Positions 1 to 7,628 are shown, counted from the stretch's first letter. The stretch: 11,531 bases of DNA from JBHHZM01 sp046758065 (GCA_046758065.1 JBHHZM010000099.1:1-11531), one strand, 5' to 3'. Notes: a model not told the origin generated them from the sequence alone. Numbers and translations are program-made.

Positions 1-5
1 TTGAG

Positions 6-338
6 ATGGCCACAAATCGCACCGAGAAGAAACATACAGCCGCCGATGTCTCCGGGCGGTCGCGTCCCGTGCTCGTGCTGGCGCTGGCCGCAGCCCTCGG
101 AATCATGGGTAGTCAAACGGGTGGCGCCGCGCCTCTCGGCGAAGCGGCCGCCGCAGGCATTGCCTCCGGTCGTGCGGCGGGCTTCCGCGGCTTTCTGCTG
201 CCCGGCGTCTCGCCGCGAACGACGACGCCGCGCGACCGCGACAACGCCGTGGCGCCGGTCGAAGAAAAACCTCCCACACCCGTTTCCGCGGATTTCGAGG
301 ACGCGGCCGGATCCGAGCGTTCCCCGGAAACGAAGTGA
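6..338 (+). CDS. Small exported or membrane-anchored protein of unknown function
   Basis: This 110-residue protein matches no family I recognise. A polar, basic N-terminus (residues 1-20) is followed by a hydrophobic stretch at about 22-41, rich in Ala, Leu and Val, that could be a signal peptide or single membrane anchor. The rest is Ala-, Pro- and charge-rich (after about residue 70: TTTPRDRD, EEKPPTPV), looks disordered and has no cysteine. Its start cannot be tested: only five bases precede the ATG, so the ribosome site and promoter lie outside the window. The best support for a real gene is its end: its TGA stop opens the left arm of a perfect hairpin whose right arm holds the stop of the convergent sirtuin gene. 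Low-complexity composition in GC-rich DNA means it could still be a chance frame. Confidence 0.5.
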   Translation: MATNRTEKKHTAADVSGRSRPVLVLALAAALGIMGSQTGGAAPLGEAAAAGIASGRAAGFRGFLLPGVSPRTTTPRDRDNAVAPVEEKPPTPVSADFEDAAGSERSPETK

Positions 339-359
339 GCCGAAGTCCAGTGCTTCGGC

Positions 360-362
<3 letters not shown>
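336..362. terminator. Shared hairpin between convergent genes, both stop codons inside it
   Basis: A perfect 10-base inverted repeat, TGAGCCGAAG (336-345) and CTTCGGCTCA (353-362), is separated by a 7-base loop. The first three bases are the TGA stop of the plus-strand gene, and the last three, read on the minus strand, are the TGA stop of the sirtuin gene. Symmetry and placement suggest a bidirectional terminator or 3'-end stabiliser. There is no clear T-run on either side, so intrinsic termination would be weak or depend on the stem alone. Confidence 0.6.
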
Positions 363-1118
<756 letters not shown>

Positions 1119-1289
1119 CCGCAACCCTCGCGTACCCGGGCGCCTCGGCGCCCCGTCCGCAGAGTGTAGGCGACGGCGGCGCATCGGACAATTTGTCGCC
1201 CGACCAATGGGCAACGTCGATTCGTTTCGTCAACGGCGACGACGTGGTCTAAAACACCAGAGCGAAAAAGCCCACAGGGAGATCAAGCG
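1119..1289. promoter_or_regulatory. Divergent intergenic region, sirtuin and upp
   Basis: These 171 bases separate two divergent genes and must hold both promoters. A short operator-like palindrome, GACAA-T-TTGTC, sits at 1187-1197. On the minus strand TTGACG (1226-1231) could be a -35 element for the sirtuin gene, but no good -10 follows. On the plus strand TCTAAA about 35-40 bases before upp is a possible -10. The ribosome site of upp, AGGGAG, ends 8 bases before its ATG. None of the promoter assignments is firm. Confidence 0.35.
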
Positions 1290-1922
1290 ATGCAGGACAA
1301 CGCCATCGTCATCGACCACCCGCTGGTGCAGCACAAGCTGACGCTGATGCGCCGCAAGGAAACGCGCTCCGCCGACTTCCGCCGTCTGCTGCGCGAGATC
1401 AGCCTGCTGCTCGCCTACGAGGTGACGCACGACCTGTCCCTGACCGCGGAGGAAATAGAAACGCCGCTCGCCACGGTCGAAGCGCCGGTGCTCGAAGGCA
1501 AGATGCTCTGCATCGTTTCGATTCTGCGCGCCGGCAACGGCATTCTCGACGGCATGCTCGACCTCGTGCCGTCGGCGCGAGTCGGCCATATCGGTCTCTA
1601 TCGCGACCCCGAGACACTGAACCCGGTCGAGTACTACTACAAGGTGCCCGACCAGCTCGGCCGCCGCGTCGTCATCGTCGTCGATCCCATGCTGGCGACG
1701 GGAAATTCGGCGATTGCCGCGGTCCACCGCCTCAAGAAAGGCGGCGCGCGAACGATCAAGTTCGTCTGCCTGCTGGCGGCGCCGGAAGGGATAAGCGCCT
1801 TCGCGCAAGCGCACCCCGACGTGCCCATCTTCACCGCCGCGATCGACGACCATCTCAACGACCACGGCTATATCGTTCCCGGCCTCGGCGACGCGGGCGA
1901 CCGTATCTACGGCACCAAGTAG
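1290..1922 (+). CDS. upp: Uracil phosphoribosyltransferase
   Basis: Upp makes UMP from uracil and PRPP in the cytoplasm, the key step of uracil salvage. The 210-residue product has the usual family length (about 208). It shows the N-terminal HPLVQHKLTLMR region (10-21), ILRAGNGILDGM (78-89), the PRPP-binding loop VVIVVDPMLATGNSA (127-141), and the C-terminal uracil-binding GYIVPGLGDAGDRIYGTK (193-210). All key motifs are intact. AGGGAG lies 8 bases before the ATG and supports this start. The gene appears monocistronic; its TAG stop is only 20 bases from the stop of the convergent LOG-family gene. A yeast-type cytosine deaminase, which would produce its uracil substrate, lies 5 kb downstream on the same strand. 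Confidence 0.97.
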   Translation: MQDNAIVIDHPLVQHKLTLMRRKETRSADFRRLLREISLLLAYEVTHDLSLTAEEIETPLATVEAPVLEGKMLCIVSILRAGNGILDGMLDLVPSARVGHIGLYRDPETLNPVEYYYKVPDQLGRRVVIVVDPMLATGNSAIAAVHRLKKGGARTIKFVCLLAAPEGISAFAQAHPDVPIFTAAIDDHLNDHGYIVPGLGDAGDRIYGTK

Positions 1923-1942
1923 CCCCGGGAAAAACGGCGAGT

Positions 1943-2764
1943 CTAAAGCGTTGCGCCGGGGACTCCGAGAGCGTGTTCGGTAAGCTCGCGGGTGATGAAG
2001 TCATAGGCGTCGTCAACCGAATCGGTCGTAAAGAACAGGTCGAGGTCCTCGGCGCTGATCGTGCCGTACCTGACCAGCGCGTCGAAGTCGACGACGTCGC
2101 GCCAGAACTCGCCGCCGAACAGCACGATCGGCATGCGCTTTTTGATCTTGAGCGTCTGGATCAGCGTCAGCACCTCGAACAGTTCGTCGAGAGTGCCGAA
2201 CCCGCCGGGCAGCACGACGATCGCCTTGGCGAGGTAGGTGAACCAGAACTTGCGCATGAAGAAGTAGTGAAATTCGAAGGCGAGTTGGTGGGTGACATAG
2301 GAATTGGCGGGTTCGCCGACCCCGGGCAGCGAGATCGCGAGGCCGACGTTGAGACCCTTGGCCTCGGCGGCGCCCCGGTTGGCCGCTTCCATGATGCCCG
2401 GTCCGCCGCCGGTGCAGACGACGAAGCGCCGGCCGTCGCTGGTCTTGAGTCCCTTCGACCACTCGGTCAGTCGCCGGGCAAGCTCGCGGGCGTCCTCGTA
2501 GTAGCGCGACATCCGGAGCCACATCTCGGCGCGCGCGACGTCGCCGCCTTCGCGGCGCGCCGCGTCAAGCCCGGCCTCGGCCTCCTCGCGCGACGGAATG
2601 CGCGCCGAACCCTGGAAAACGATGGTGTCCTCGATGCGCTGGTCCTCGAAACGCTCCACGGGTTCGAGATATTCGGCGAGGATGCGGATGGGGCGGGCGT
2701 CGCGGCTGTTGAGAAAGGCCTCGTTCTTGTAGGCCTTCGGCGGTCGGTGGAAACCTTCGCTCAT
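1943..2764 (-). CDS. LOG-family protein (TIGR00730-like), probable nucleoside 5'-monophosphate phosphoribohydrolase
   Basis: Proteins of the LOG/lysine-decarboxylase-like Rossmann family cleave nucleoside 5'-monophosphates (including cytokinin nucleotides) to free base and ribose 5-phosphate. The hallmark motifs are intact: GGGPGIMEAANRG (119-131) and PGGFGTLDE (186-194), the latter with the catalytic Glu. At 273 residues it is longer than the roughly 190-residue minimal LOG enzymes, with an extra N-terminal segment of about 110 residues. Between the two motifs is an aromatic helix around YFFMRKFWFTY (167-177). The ATG at 2764 has GGGG about 8 bases upstream. The substrate is not predictable from sequence; many such genes are wrongly called lysine decarboxylase. 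It is convergent with upp, so a role in nucleotide turnover is plausible but inferred. Confidence 0.88.
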   Translation of the reverse strand: MSEGFHRPPKAYKNEAFLNSRDARPIRILAEYLEPVERFEDQRIEDTIVFQGSARIPSREEAEAGLDAARREGGDVARAEMWLRMSRYYEDARELARRLTEWSKGLKTSDGRRFVVCTGGGPGIMEAANRGAAEAKGLNVGLAISLPGVGEPANSYVTHQLAFEFHYFFMRKFWFTYLAKAIVVLPGGFGTLDELFEVLTLIQTLKIKKRMPIVLFGGEFWRDVVDFDALVRYGTISAEDLDLFFTTDSVDDAYDFITRELTEHALGVPGATL

Positions 2765-2879
2765 GCTCGTACCCCAAAGCCGTCGGGTTGTGTGGAAACA
2801 GCACCATAGCCGATTTGGGCTTGCGCGTTGGTTACGAATCGCCGCGCTGTGGCGGAGGCGCGTGCGTGCACGGCAATGC
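2765..2879 (-). promoter_or_regulatory. Spacer with possible LOG-gene promoter
   Basis: This 115-base gap lies between the stop of the membrane-protein gene and the start of the LOG-family gene, both on the minus strand. It contains CGGCTATGGT (minus strand, 2812 to 2803), a -10-like decamer 38 bases before the LOG start, repeated exactly upstream of the propeller gene at 5006-5015. No convincing -35 or strong terminator hairpin is visible, so it is unclear whether the LOG gene is transcribed separately. Confidence 0.3.
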
Positions 2880-4484
2880 TCAGGTCTGGACCACGGGCTG
2901 CGCCAGGATCCACAGGCTGATCATGGTGTAACCGACCATCAGCACCAGCATCGGGTACTGGCTGCGCCGCGCGCGGCGCGCATCACGGAAGGTCGCCAGC
3001 GCCACCATATGGGCGATGTAGACCGCAAATACGTGGCCAAGCACGACCGTCACGACTGCGACGAACCACACCAGACGGGCGCTCACCACGCTGATGTCGA
3101 TGGCGTAATCCACGGTGCCGAAGAGGTTCCAGCCGAAGCCGAAGGGATCGGAAGCAAGCGGAATGACGAGCTGGCCCGCGAGCAACAGGAACGAGAGGTA
3201 ATGCGCCAGATGGTAGGCGATGGCGATGGGCACGAGGGAGAGCACGAACAACCGGCACATCTCGCCCGTCGAGCGCCGTTCTCCCGCGCTGCCGTTTGCA
3301 CCGGCCACGGCGTACGCCATCACCCGTCCAAAGACGAGATAGACGGTGAGAAAGAGGACCGGTGCGAGCATCAGGCCGAGCGTCTTGATGGCGACGAGAA
3401 GATCCACGCCGGTCGCGCGCAGATCGAGCAGCAACGGCCTCAGCGTGGCATTGCCGGCGATCCAGTCGAGAATCGCCGCCCAGGCCGGGGTCTCGATGAA
3501 GCCGTCGAAGCTCACCGTCGCCAGCATCGCGAGGACGAAGACGCCCATCGCCGGGCGGACCGGTCGTTGGCTCACGAGTCCGACGGCGTAGGGCCTGAGA
3601 TTCCACTGGCGCCTGGCCGTACCGGCGCGCGCGAAGCAGGCGTAACAGTTGACGCATTCGCCGGGTCGCTCGCGGCATCGCTCGGCGCCGCAGCCGCAGC
3701 AGACGGCGGCGTCGGTGACGCGCAATTCGAGCGGCGCGAAGCGCGCGAGCAAGCCGAAGGCGATCGCGAACACTTCGCCCTCCCGCAACCAGATTTCGCG
3801 GCCGAAGGCGAACATCCCCGCCCAGGTGACGAGTGAATAAGCGACCGCCATGCGGGCGATGTTCGCGGGCGTTTCGCCGCCGTTCCAGACGAGTTCGCTC
3901 CAGGCGAAGGCGACGAACAGCCCGACGGCGGGCCAGGCGCCGAGCCACCGCGGATAGGCGAGTCCCGGTCCGAACGCCCTTCCTGGCTTCAGCCGGCGAT
4001 AACCGGCTTCGATCCAGGCAAAAATGGCGTTCCAGGGACTAATCAGCGCCCAGAGATCGCCCAACAGCGCCGAGACGAACGCCATGCCGACCCACCAGAT
4101 GACCCAGACCATGGTGGGCGCGATGTTCCGGATCGGGCTTTGCGTGCCGAAGAAGCCGGCGACGACGACGAGCAGGAAGAGCGCCACCGAGACCAGGCGC
4201 ACCGCGGTCACGGCGTAGCGATGTGCGAGCAGACGTCCGGGCAGTCGGCCCAGCAGGTTGAAACGGGGATAATCCGACACCCCGTCCTTTTCGCGGACGA
4301 ACAGCGCGAGCAGCGCGAGGGTCAGCGCGACGGTGGCGCCGGCGCCCGCGAGGTAAAGCCACAGCGGTACCGGGAGGTCGTAGCGCTGCCCGAAGGCGTG
4401 TCCCCAGGCAGGCGAGGCCAGGAATGAAACCGCCGTCGCCGCGCCCGCCGCCGGGTTCCTGCCGCGAATGCCGCGCACCGACAC
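2880..4484 (-). CDS. Polytopic membrane protein with seven-cysteine cluster (fenitrothion-hydrolase-like family, function uncertain)
   Basis: The 534-residue product begins with a likely signal peptide (to about residue 28-30, ...SPAWGHA) followed by FGQRYDLPVP and roughly eleven hydrophobic segments. Landmarks are NIAPTMVWVIWWVG (120-133), GDLWALISPWN (142-152), a soluble loop with seven cysteines (262, 263, 265, 270, 277, 280, 283), and two histidine pairs in or near hydrophobic segments: H425/H428 (YHLAHY) and H484/H492. These could bind metal or an Fe-S cluster. From memory, relatives carry database labels such as fenitrothion hydrolase; I treat that as a family label, not a function. The GTG at 4484 follows the preceding gene's stop by three bases. 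A second GTG at 4478 has AGGG at better spacing (TAAAGGGTGTCGGTG) and may be the true start. It is tightly coupled to the cupredoxin-like gene. Confidence 0.75.
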   Translation of the reverse strand: MSVRGIRGRNPAAGAATAVSFLASPAWGHAFGQRYDLPVPLWLYLAGAGATVALTLALLALFVREKDGVSDYPRFNLLGRLPGRLLAHRYAVTAVRLVSVALFLLVVVAGFFGTQSPIRNIAPTMVWVIWWVGMAFVSALLGDLWALISPWNAIFAWIEAGYRRLKPGRAFGPGLAYPRWLGAWPAVGLFVAFAWSELVWNGGETPANIARMAVAYSLVTWAGMFAFGREIWLREGEVFAIAFGLLARFAPLELRVTDAAVCCGCGAERCRERPGECVNCYACFARAGTARRQWNLRPYAVGLVSQRPVRPAMGVFVLAMLATVSFDGFIETPAWAAILDWIAGNATLRPLLLDLRATGVDLLVAIKTLGLMLAPVLFLTVYLVFGRVMAYAVAGANGSAGERRSTGEMCRLFVLSLVPIAIAYHLAHYLSFLLLAGQLVIPLASDPFGFGWNLFGTVDYAIDISVVSARLVWFVAVVTVVLGHVFAVYIAHMVALATFRDARRARRSQYPMLVLMVGYTMISLWILAQPVVQT

Positions 4485-4487
4485 CCT

Positions 4488-4949
4488 TTAGCGGGGATAG
4501 ACTTCGAGGTACATCAGCACCGGGCGCCGTTCTCCCTCGTCGTGCGATTCATCGCCAAAACCGTGGACGTTGATGGGAAAGCGGCCCGTGGCGAAGGCCT
4601 CGAATCGCATGATGGCGGGAGCTTCCGGCGTCGCCGCGACCTCGATATCGTAGCCGTGCAGGTGAAGCTCGACCGGTTCGTCGGTGGTCCAGCGAAGCGC
4701 GACCGTCTCGCCCTCGGTGACCCGCAGCACGACCCCGGCGTCGGCCAGCTTGCGATCGCGGATGGCGAGCTCGTAGCGGCGTGTCGCCGCCGTCTGCGCG
4801 CGCGCGCCGCTGGGAAACGCGATCGCGAGACCGCCGGCGACAAGGCCGCAAAGGCACGCCCGCCGCCCGGGAGAAGCTAGGGACGTCCGCGAAACCGAAC
4901 GCCGAGGATCGAATACGCGACGCAACGCCCCTCCATCCCCCAGCCCCAT
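4488..4949 (-). CDS. Exported cupredoxin-like protein without a blue-copper cysteine
   Basis: This 153-residue protein has an Arg-rich N-terminus with RRACLCGLVAGG (29-40), a hydrophobic core to about 46 and a probable cleavage site after ARA (49-51). Twin arginines before the core leave Tat export possible, though Sec is equally likely. The mature part is a beta-rich single domain resembling cupredoxins: VLRVTEGETVALRWTTDEP (74-92), then ELHLHGYDIEV (94-104), FATGRFPINVHG (119-130) and a C-terminal LMYLEVYPR. Candidate metal ligands are H96, H98, H129, H136 and M146, but the mature part has no cysteine, so it is not a classical type 1 copper protein. The ATG at 4949 (GAG close upstream) was preferred; an ATG at 5000 would add 17 residues. 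Its stop is three bases from the GTG of the membrane-protein gene, implying translational coupling and a shared role. Confidence 0.75.
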   Translation of the reverse strand: MGLGDGGALRRVFDPRRSVSRTSLASPGRRACLCGLVAGGLAIAFPSGARAQTAATRRYELAIRDRKLADAGVVLRVTEGETVALRWTTDEPVELHLHGYDIEVAATPEAPAIMRFEAFATGRFPINVHGFGDESHDEGERRPVLMYLEVYPR

Positions 4950-5141
4950 GATCTCGCAAAAATGCAGGCTGCGAGGGAGACTGTTTGAATACCTCCACAT
5001 TGCACCGGCTATGGTATCATTTTGCGCCGCCGCCGGAAATCCGGGCGACGCCTAGCCGGAGAAGACCGGCGCAGGCAAGCGACAGCACGCTCAAGCAGCG
5101 GCAATATACGCGGTAACTTCGATAAGAGGGGGAGGTTTGCG
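4950..5141. promoter_or_regulatory. Divergent promoter region between the cupredoxin pair and the propeller gene
   Basis: This 192-base spacer must drive both directions. A weak plus-strand promoter candidate is TTGAAT (4985-4990), 18 bases, then CTATGG (5009-5014), inside the decamer CGGCTATGGT that recurs upstream of the LOG gene. It would give a leader of about 120 bases. The ribosome site of the propeller gene is very strong: AGGGGGAGG ending seven bases before its ATG at 5142. I see no strong operator or riboswitch-like structure. Confidence 0.35.
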
Positions 5142-6323
5142 ATGACACACCGGATGCAGATGATTTTCGGTGCGGTGATAATGCTCGTCCTGGCCCCGGG
5201 GCCGGCGCGCAGCGAAATTCTCGCCATGATGAACTACGAGAGCAAGACCGCCGAGTCGATCAAGACGCTCAAGATTTCGGGCCCGCAGGAGCGCGAGGAA
5301 GGCATCGCCATCATGGACGTCGACCCCAACTCCGAGAACTTCGGCACCGTCCTGATGACGATTCCGCTGCCGTCGGATCTCATCGCCCATCACATCTTCT
5401 ACAACCGCGACATGTCGAAGGCGTACCTCACGGCGCTCGGCAAGCCGCTGCTGCACGTCATCGACATGAACCGGTTCCCTTACCGGCTGAAACGGATCGA
5501 GGTGCCCGACTGCCGGGTGGGCGAGGACGTCATCTTCTCGGGCGACAACAAGACCTGGTATCTCACCTGCATGGGCTCGAACGCGGTGATCGTCGGCGAC
5601 GCCGTCGTCGACAAGCCGATAAGGACGATCGCGACGCCCATGCCCTATCCGCACGGCATCGCCATTCACGACGGCATCGACCGTATCCTCGTTTCGAGCA
5701 CGGTGCGCGCCAGCGACCTCGGCGATCCCGGCGAGACGATCACGGTCCTGAAGGCGAGCACCGGGGACGTTCTGTCGAGCCACAAGGTTTCGAACAAGCC
5801 GTCGCCGTCGGGCGAGGCGCCGGTCGAGATTCTTTTCGTGCCCGGTTCCAACCCGCCGACCGCTTACATCACCAACATGTACGGCGGCACCGTCTGGGCG
5901 GCGGTGTGGAACGCGGCAGCCGAGGATTTCGACGTCGAGCAGGTGATCGACTTCGCGCCGCTCGGTGTCGGCGTGCCGCTCGAACTGTACGTCGACGGCA
6001 AGCGCGATCGTCTGTACATCACCACCGCGAAGCCCGGCCGCCTGCACATCTTCGACATCGGCGCCGGTCCGACCAAGCCGAAACTGGTGAAAACGCTGGC
6101 GACGGGCGAGGGCGCCCATCACGTCGCCTTCACCAGGGACGGGCGATACGCTTTCGTACAGAACGCGCTTCTCAACCTGCCGGGAATGAGCGACGGCTCG
6201 ATCACTGTCATCGACCTCGCAAAGGACGATGTGATCGGTTCGATCGACACGCTGAAGAACGGAGGATTTAACCCCAACCTCATCGTCCTTCTGCCCGAGT
6301 GGAACGACCCCGCTGGCCACTGA
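5142..6323 (+). CDS. Exported YVTN/YncE-type beta-propeller protein
   Basis: The 393-residue product begins with a signal peptide (MTHRMQ then a hydrophobic core to about 20; likely cut near ARS-E25) and then shows repeating blades typical of seven-bladed YVTN/YncE propellers: AYLTALGKPLLHVIDMN (94-110), TWYLTCMGSNAVIVGD (138-153), RILVSSTVRA (181-190), AYITNMYGGTVWAAVW (241-256), RLYITTAKPGRLHIFD (290-305) and YAFVQNALLNLPGMSDGSI (336-354). It should act in the periplasm, probably as a binding or scaffold protein; an enzymatic role is not evident. Histidines H83/H84, H171 and H326/H327 recur at blade edges, and C124 and C143 might form a disulfide. The ATG at 5142 was chosen for its ideal ribosome site; an upstream in-frame ATG at 5022 gives an Arg-rich, non-signal-like leader. 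Divergence from the cupredoxin and membrane pair suggests, but does not prove, a shared process. Confidence 0.85.
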   Translation: MTHRMQMIFGAVIMLVLAPGPARSEILAMMNYESKTAESIKTLKISGPQEREEGIAIMDVDPNSENFGTVLMTIPLPSDLIAHHIFYNRDMSKAYLTALGKPLLHVIDMNRFPYRLKRIEVPDCRVGEDVIFSGDNKTWYLTCMGSNAVIVGDAVVDKPIRTIATPMPYPHGIAIHDGIDRILVSSTVRASDLGDPGETITVLKASTGDVLSSHKVSNKPSPSGEAPVEILFVPGSNPPTAYITNMYGGTVWAAVWNAAAEDFDVEQVIDFAPLGVGVPLELYVDGKRDRLYITTAKPGRLHIFDIGAGPTKPKLVKTLATGEGAHHVAFTRDGRYAFVQNALLNLPGMSDGSITVIDLAKDDVIGSIDTLKNGGFNPNLIVLLPEWNDPAGH

Positions 6324-6381
6324 GCGCAGGGAAAGGCCGTCGAACCGCAAACGCGCTCGTCGTCGACGTCCGGCCGGCAAG

Positions 6382-6430
6382 GCGTCGCCACCGCCGGAAC
6401 CGGGTCCCCAGCCCCGGCGGTTGCCGACGC
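6382..6430. repeat. Imperfect inverted repeat between propeller and DUF3105 genes
   Basis: ACCGCCGG (6390-6397) pairs with CCGGCGGT (6414-6421) around a 16-base loop. The stem continues outward, with one mismatch and one bulge, through GC and then GCGTC (6382-6386) with GACGC (6426-6430), giving about 15 pairs. It could end propeller transcription or cap the 3' end. No T-run follows, and such stems can arise by chance in GC-rich DNA. The rest of the 155-base spacer holds only a possible -10, TAAGAT, just before the next gene. Confidence 0.4.
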
Positions 6431-6478
6431 GTTCGGCCAAGGCGACATCGTCTTCATGGTCGGGGTAAGATACGGGCG

Positions 6479-7093
6479 ATGGCGAGGTCACGACGCAAGC
6501 CCAGGCGCAAGGCGGCACGGCGACCGGCGGCCGCGACGCGCCGGCAGGGCCGGCGGCGGCTCGGGATCACGGCTGCTCTCGCCGTGCTTGTGATCGGCGT
6601 CTCGGCTTGGTACTGGAACGCCGAGCGCGACCGCGAAGCCGCCTTCCTCGAACACGCCCGCCGCGGCGCCGGCGCGATCGAGTCGCTGGCCCGCCGTGCG
6701 GACGAGGGGCGCAGCCATCTCGCCCCGGGCGAATCGGTGCGTTATGTCAGCGACCCGCCGACCTCGGGCGCGCACGATCCGGAACCGATCGACCCTGGCG
6801 TCTATCGCAACGTGCAGGCCCGCGATAAGCTGGTGCACTCGCTCGAGCACGGCATGATCGTCGTCTACTACGACAAGCCCGAGCAATCCGCTTGGGAGAC
6901 GCTCGACGCCTGGGCCGCGCTCTACGATGCGCCCTGGAGCGGCATCGTCCTCGCGCCGCGCCCCGGACTCGGCGAGGCGCTCATCCTTACCGCATGGCGG
7001 CGCATGCTGCGTCAGAAGACGTTCGACCCCGACGCGGCGGCGGCGTTCATCGACGCCTATCGCGGCCGTGGTCCCGAGAACCCCGTCCGCTGA
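6479..7093 (+). CDS. DUF3105 membrane-anchored protein
   Basis: This 204-residue protein belongs to the DUF3105 family, recognised from PPTSGAH (93-99), the Pro-rich PEPIDPGVY (101-109) and LVHSLEHGMIVVYY (118-131). The conserved H99, H120 and H124 could form a metal site; the family has no established function. The N-terminus is extremely basic (14 Arg or Lys in residues 3-27), followed by one membrane segment at about 29-46. This topology leaves the basic tail in the cytoplasm and the DUF3105 domain outside. The ATG at 6479 was chosen because GGGGTAAG lies upstream and the basic-tail-plus-helix pattern then makes sense; a longer upstream frame is Arg-rich noise. It follows the propeller gene by 155 bases and precedes the deaminase by 67. 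Its His-rich exported domain may act with the propeller and cupredoxin proteins, which is inference. Confidence 0.85.
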   Translation: MARSRRKPRRKAARRPAAATRRQGRRRLGITAALAVLVIGVSAWYWNAERDREAAFLEHARRGAGAIESLARRADEGRSHLAPGESVRYVSDPPTSGAHDPEPIDPGVYRNVQARDKLVHSLEHGMIVVYYDKPEQSAWETLDAWAALYDAPWSGIVLAPRPGLGEALILTAWRRMLRQKTFDPDAAAAFIDAYRGRGPENPVR

Positions 7094-7160
7094 CGTTCGT
7101 TCGCTCGGCGAACGGTGCTAGACTACCCTATCCCGCAACCATAATGCCCGTGAGGTGACG

Positions 7161-7628
7161 ATGCCGATGTCCGCCCGCCCCACCGACGACGACGTCAAAT
7201 TCATGAAACTGGCCTACGAGGAGGCCGGGCAGGGATTCGACGAAGGCGGCGTGCCGGTCGGATCGGTCATGGTCGAAGACGGCGAGCTGCTCGCCCGCGG
7301 CCGCAACAAGCGGGTGCAGGAAGGCGATCCGATCGCCCACGGCGAGATGGATTGCATCCGCAAGGCGGGGCGCCGTCCCGGTTACGGCCACGTCACCCTC
7401 TATACGACGCTCGCGCCCTGCATGATGTGCACCGGAACCATCCTGCAGTTCGGCATCCCCCGGGTGGTGGTCGGCGAAAACCGGAATTTCGCCGGCAACC
7501 TCGATTTCCTTTCCGAGCAGGGCGTCGAGGTAGTCCTGATGGACGACGGCGACTGCATCGCCCTGATGGAGCGTTTCATCGCCGAACGCCCCGAGCTGTG
7601 GAACGAGGACATCGCCGAGGAGAATTGA
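7161..7628 (+). CDS. Cytosine deaminase, yeast Fcy1 type
   Basis: This 155-residue zinc enzyme should hydrolyse cytosine to uracil and ammonia in the cytoplasm. It belongs to the CDA/deaminase fold and aligns along its length with yeast cytosine deaminase (158 residues), not with the unrelated amidohydrolase CodA of E. coli. Zinc ligands and proton shuttle are H60-G-E62 and C87/C90 in TLAPCMMCTG. Residues matching the yeast substrate pocket are present: N49 (yeast N51), F110 (F114), W147 (W152) and D150 (D155), together with GIPRVVVGEN (98-107) and RPELWNEDI (143-151). That set favours cytosine over tRNA or guanine as substrate. The ATG at 7161 has TGAGGTG just upstream; a GTG at 7155 is the alternative. 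It converges on the nucleoside importer, and its product feeds Upp. Confidence 0.9.
   Translation: MPMSARPTDDDVKFMKLAYEEAGQGFDEGGVPVGSVMVEDGELLARGRNKRVQEGDPIAHGEMDCIRKAGRRPGYGHVTLYTTLAPCMMCTGTILQFGIPRVVVGENRNFAGNLDFLSEQGVEVVLMDDGDCIALMERFIAERPELWNEDIAEEN

Noticed and set aside
1923..1961. CCCCGG...CCGGGG and CGGCG...CGCCG pairings between upp and the LOG gene
   Set aside because: They overlap each other, have short stems and long loops, and are expected by chance at this GC content.
4897..5000. Upstream ATG at 5000 as the start of the cupredoxin-like gene
   Set aside because: It lacks a good ribosome site and would put 63 residues before the mature domain; the 4949 start is more compact, though not certain.
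5091..6518. 475-codon minus-strand open frame opposite the propeller gene
   Set aside because: The plus-strand gene has a signal peptide, propeller blades and an excellent ribosome site; the antisense frame has none.
7098..7114. CGTTCG-CTCGG-CGAACG hairpin after the DUF3105 gene
   Set aside because: Six pairs without a T-run, too weak to call a terminator, though it is correctly placed just after the stop.
7118..7135. TAGACT and TACCCT as a promoter for the deaminase gene
   Set aside because: No acceptable -35 element at 16-18 bases upstream.
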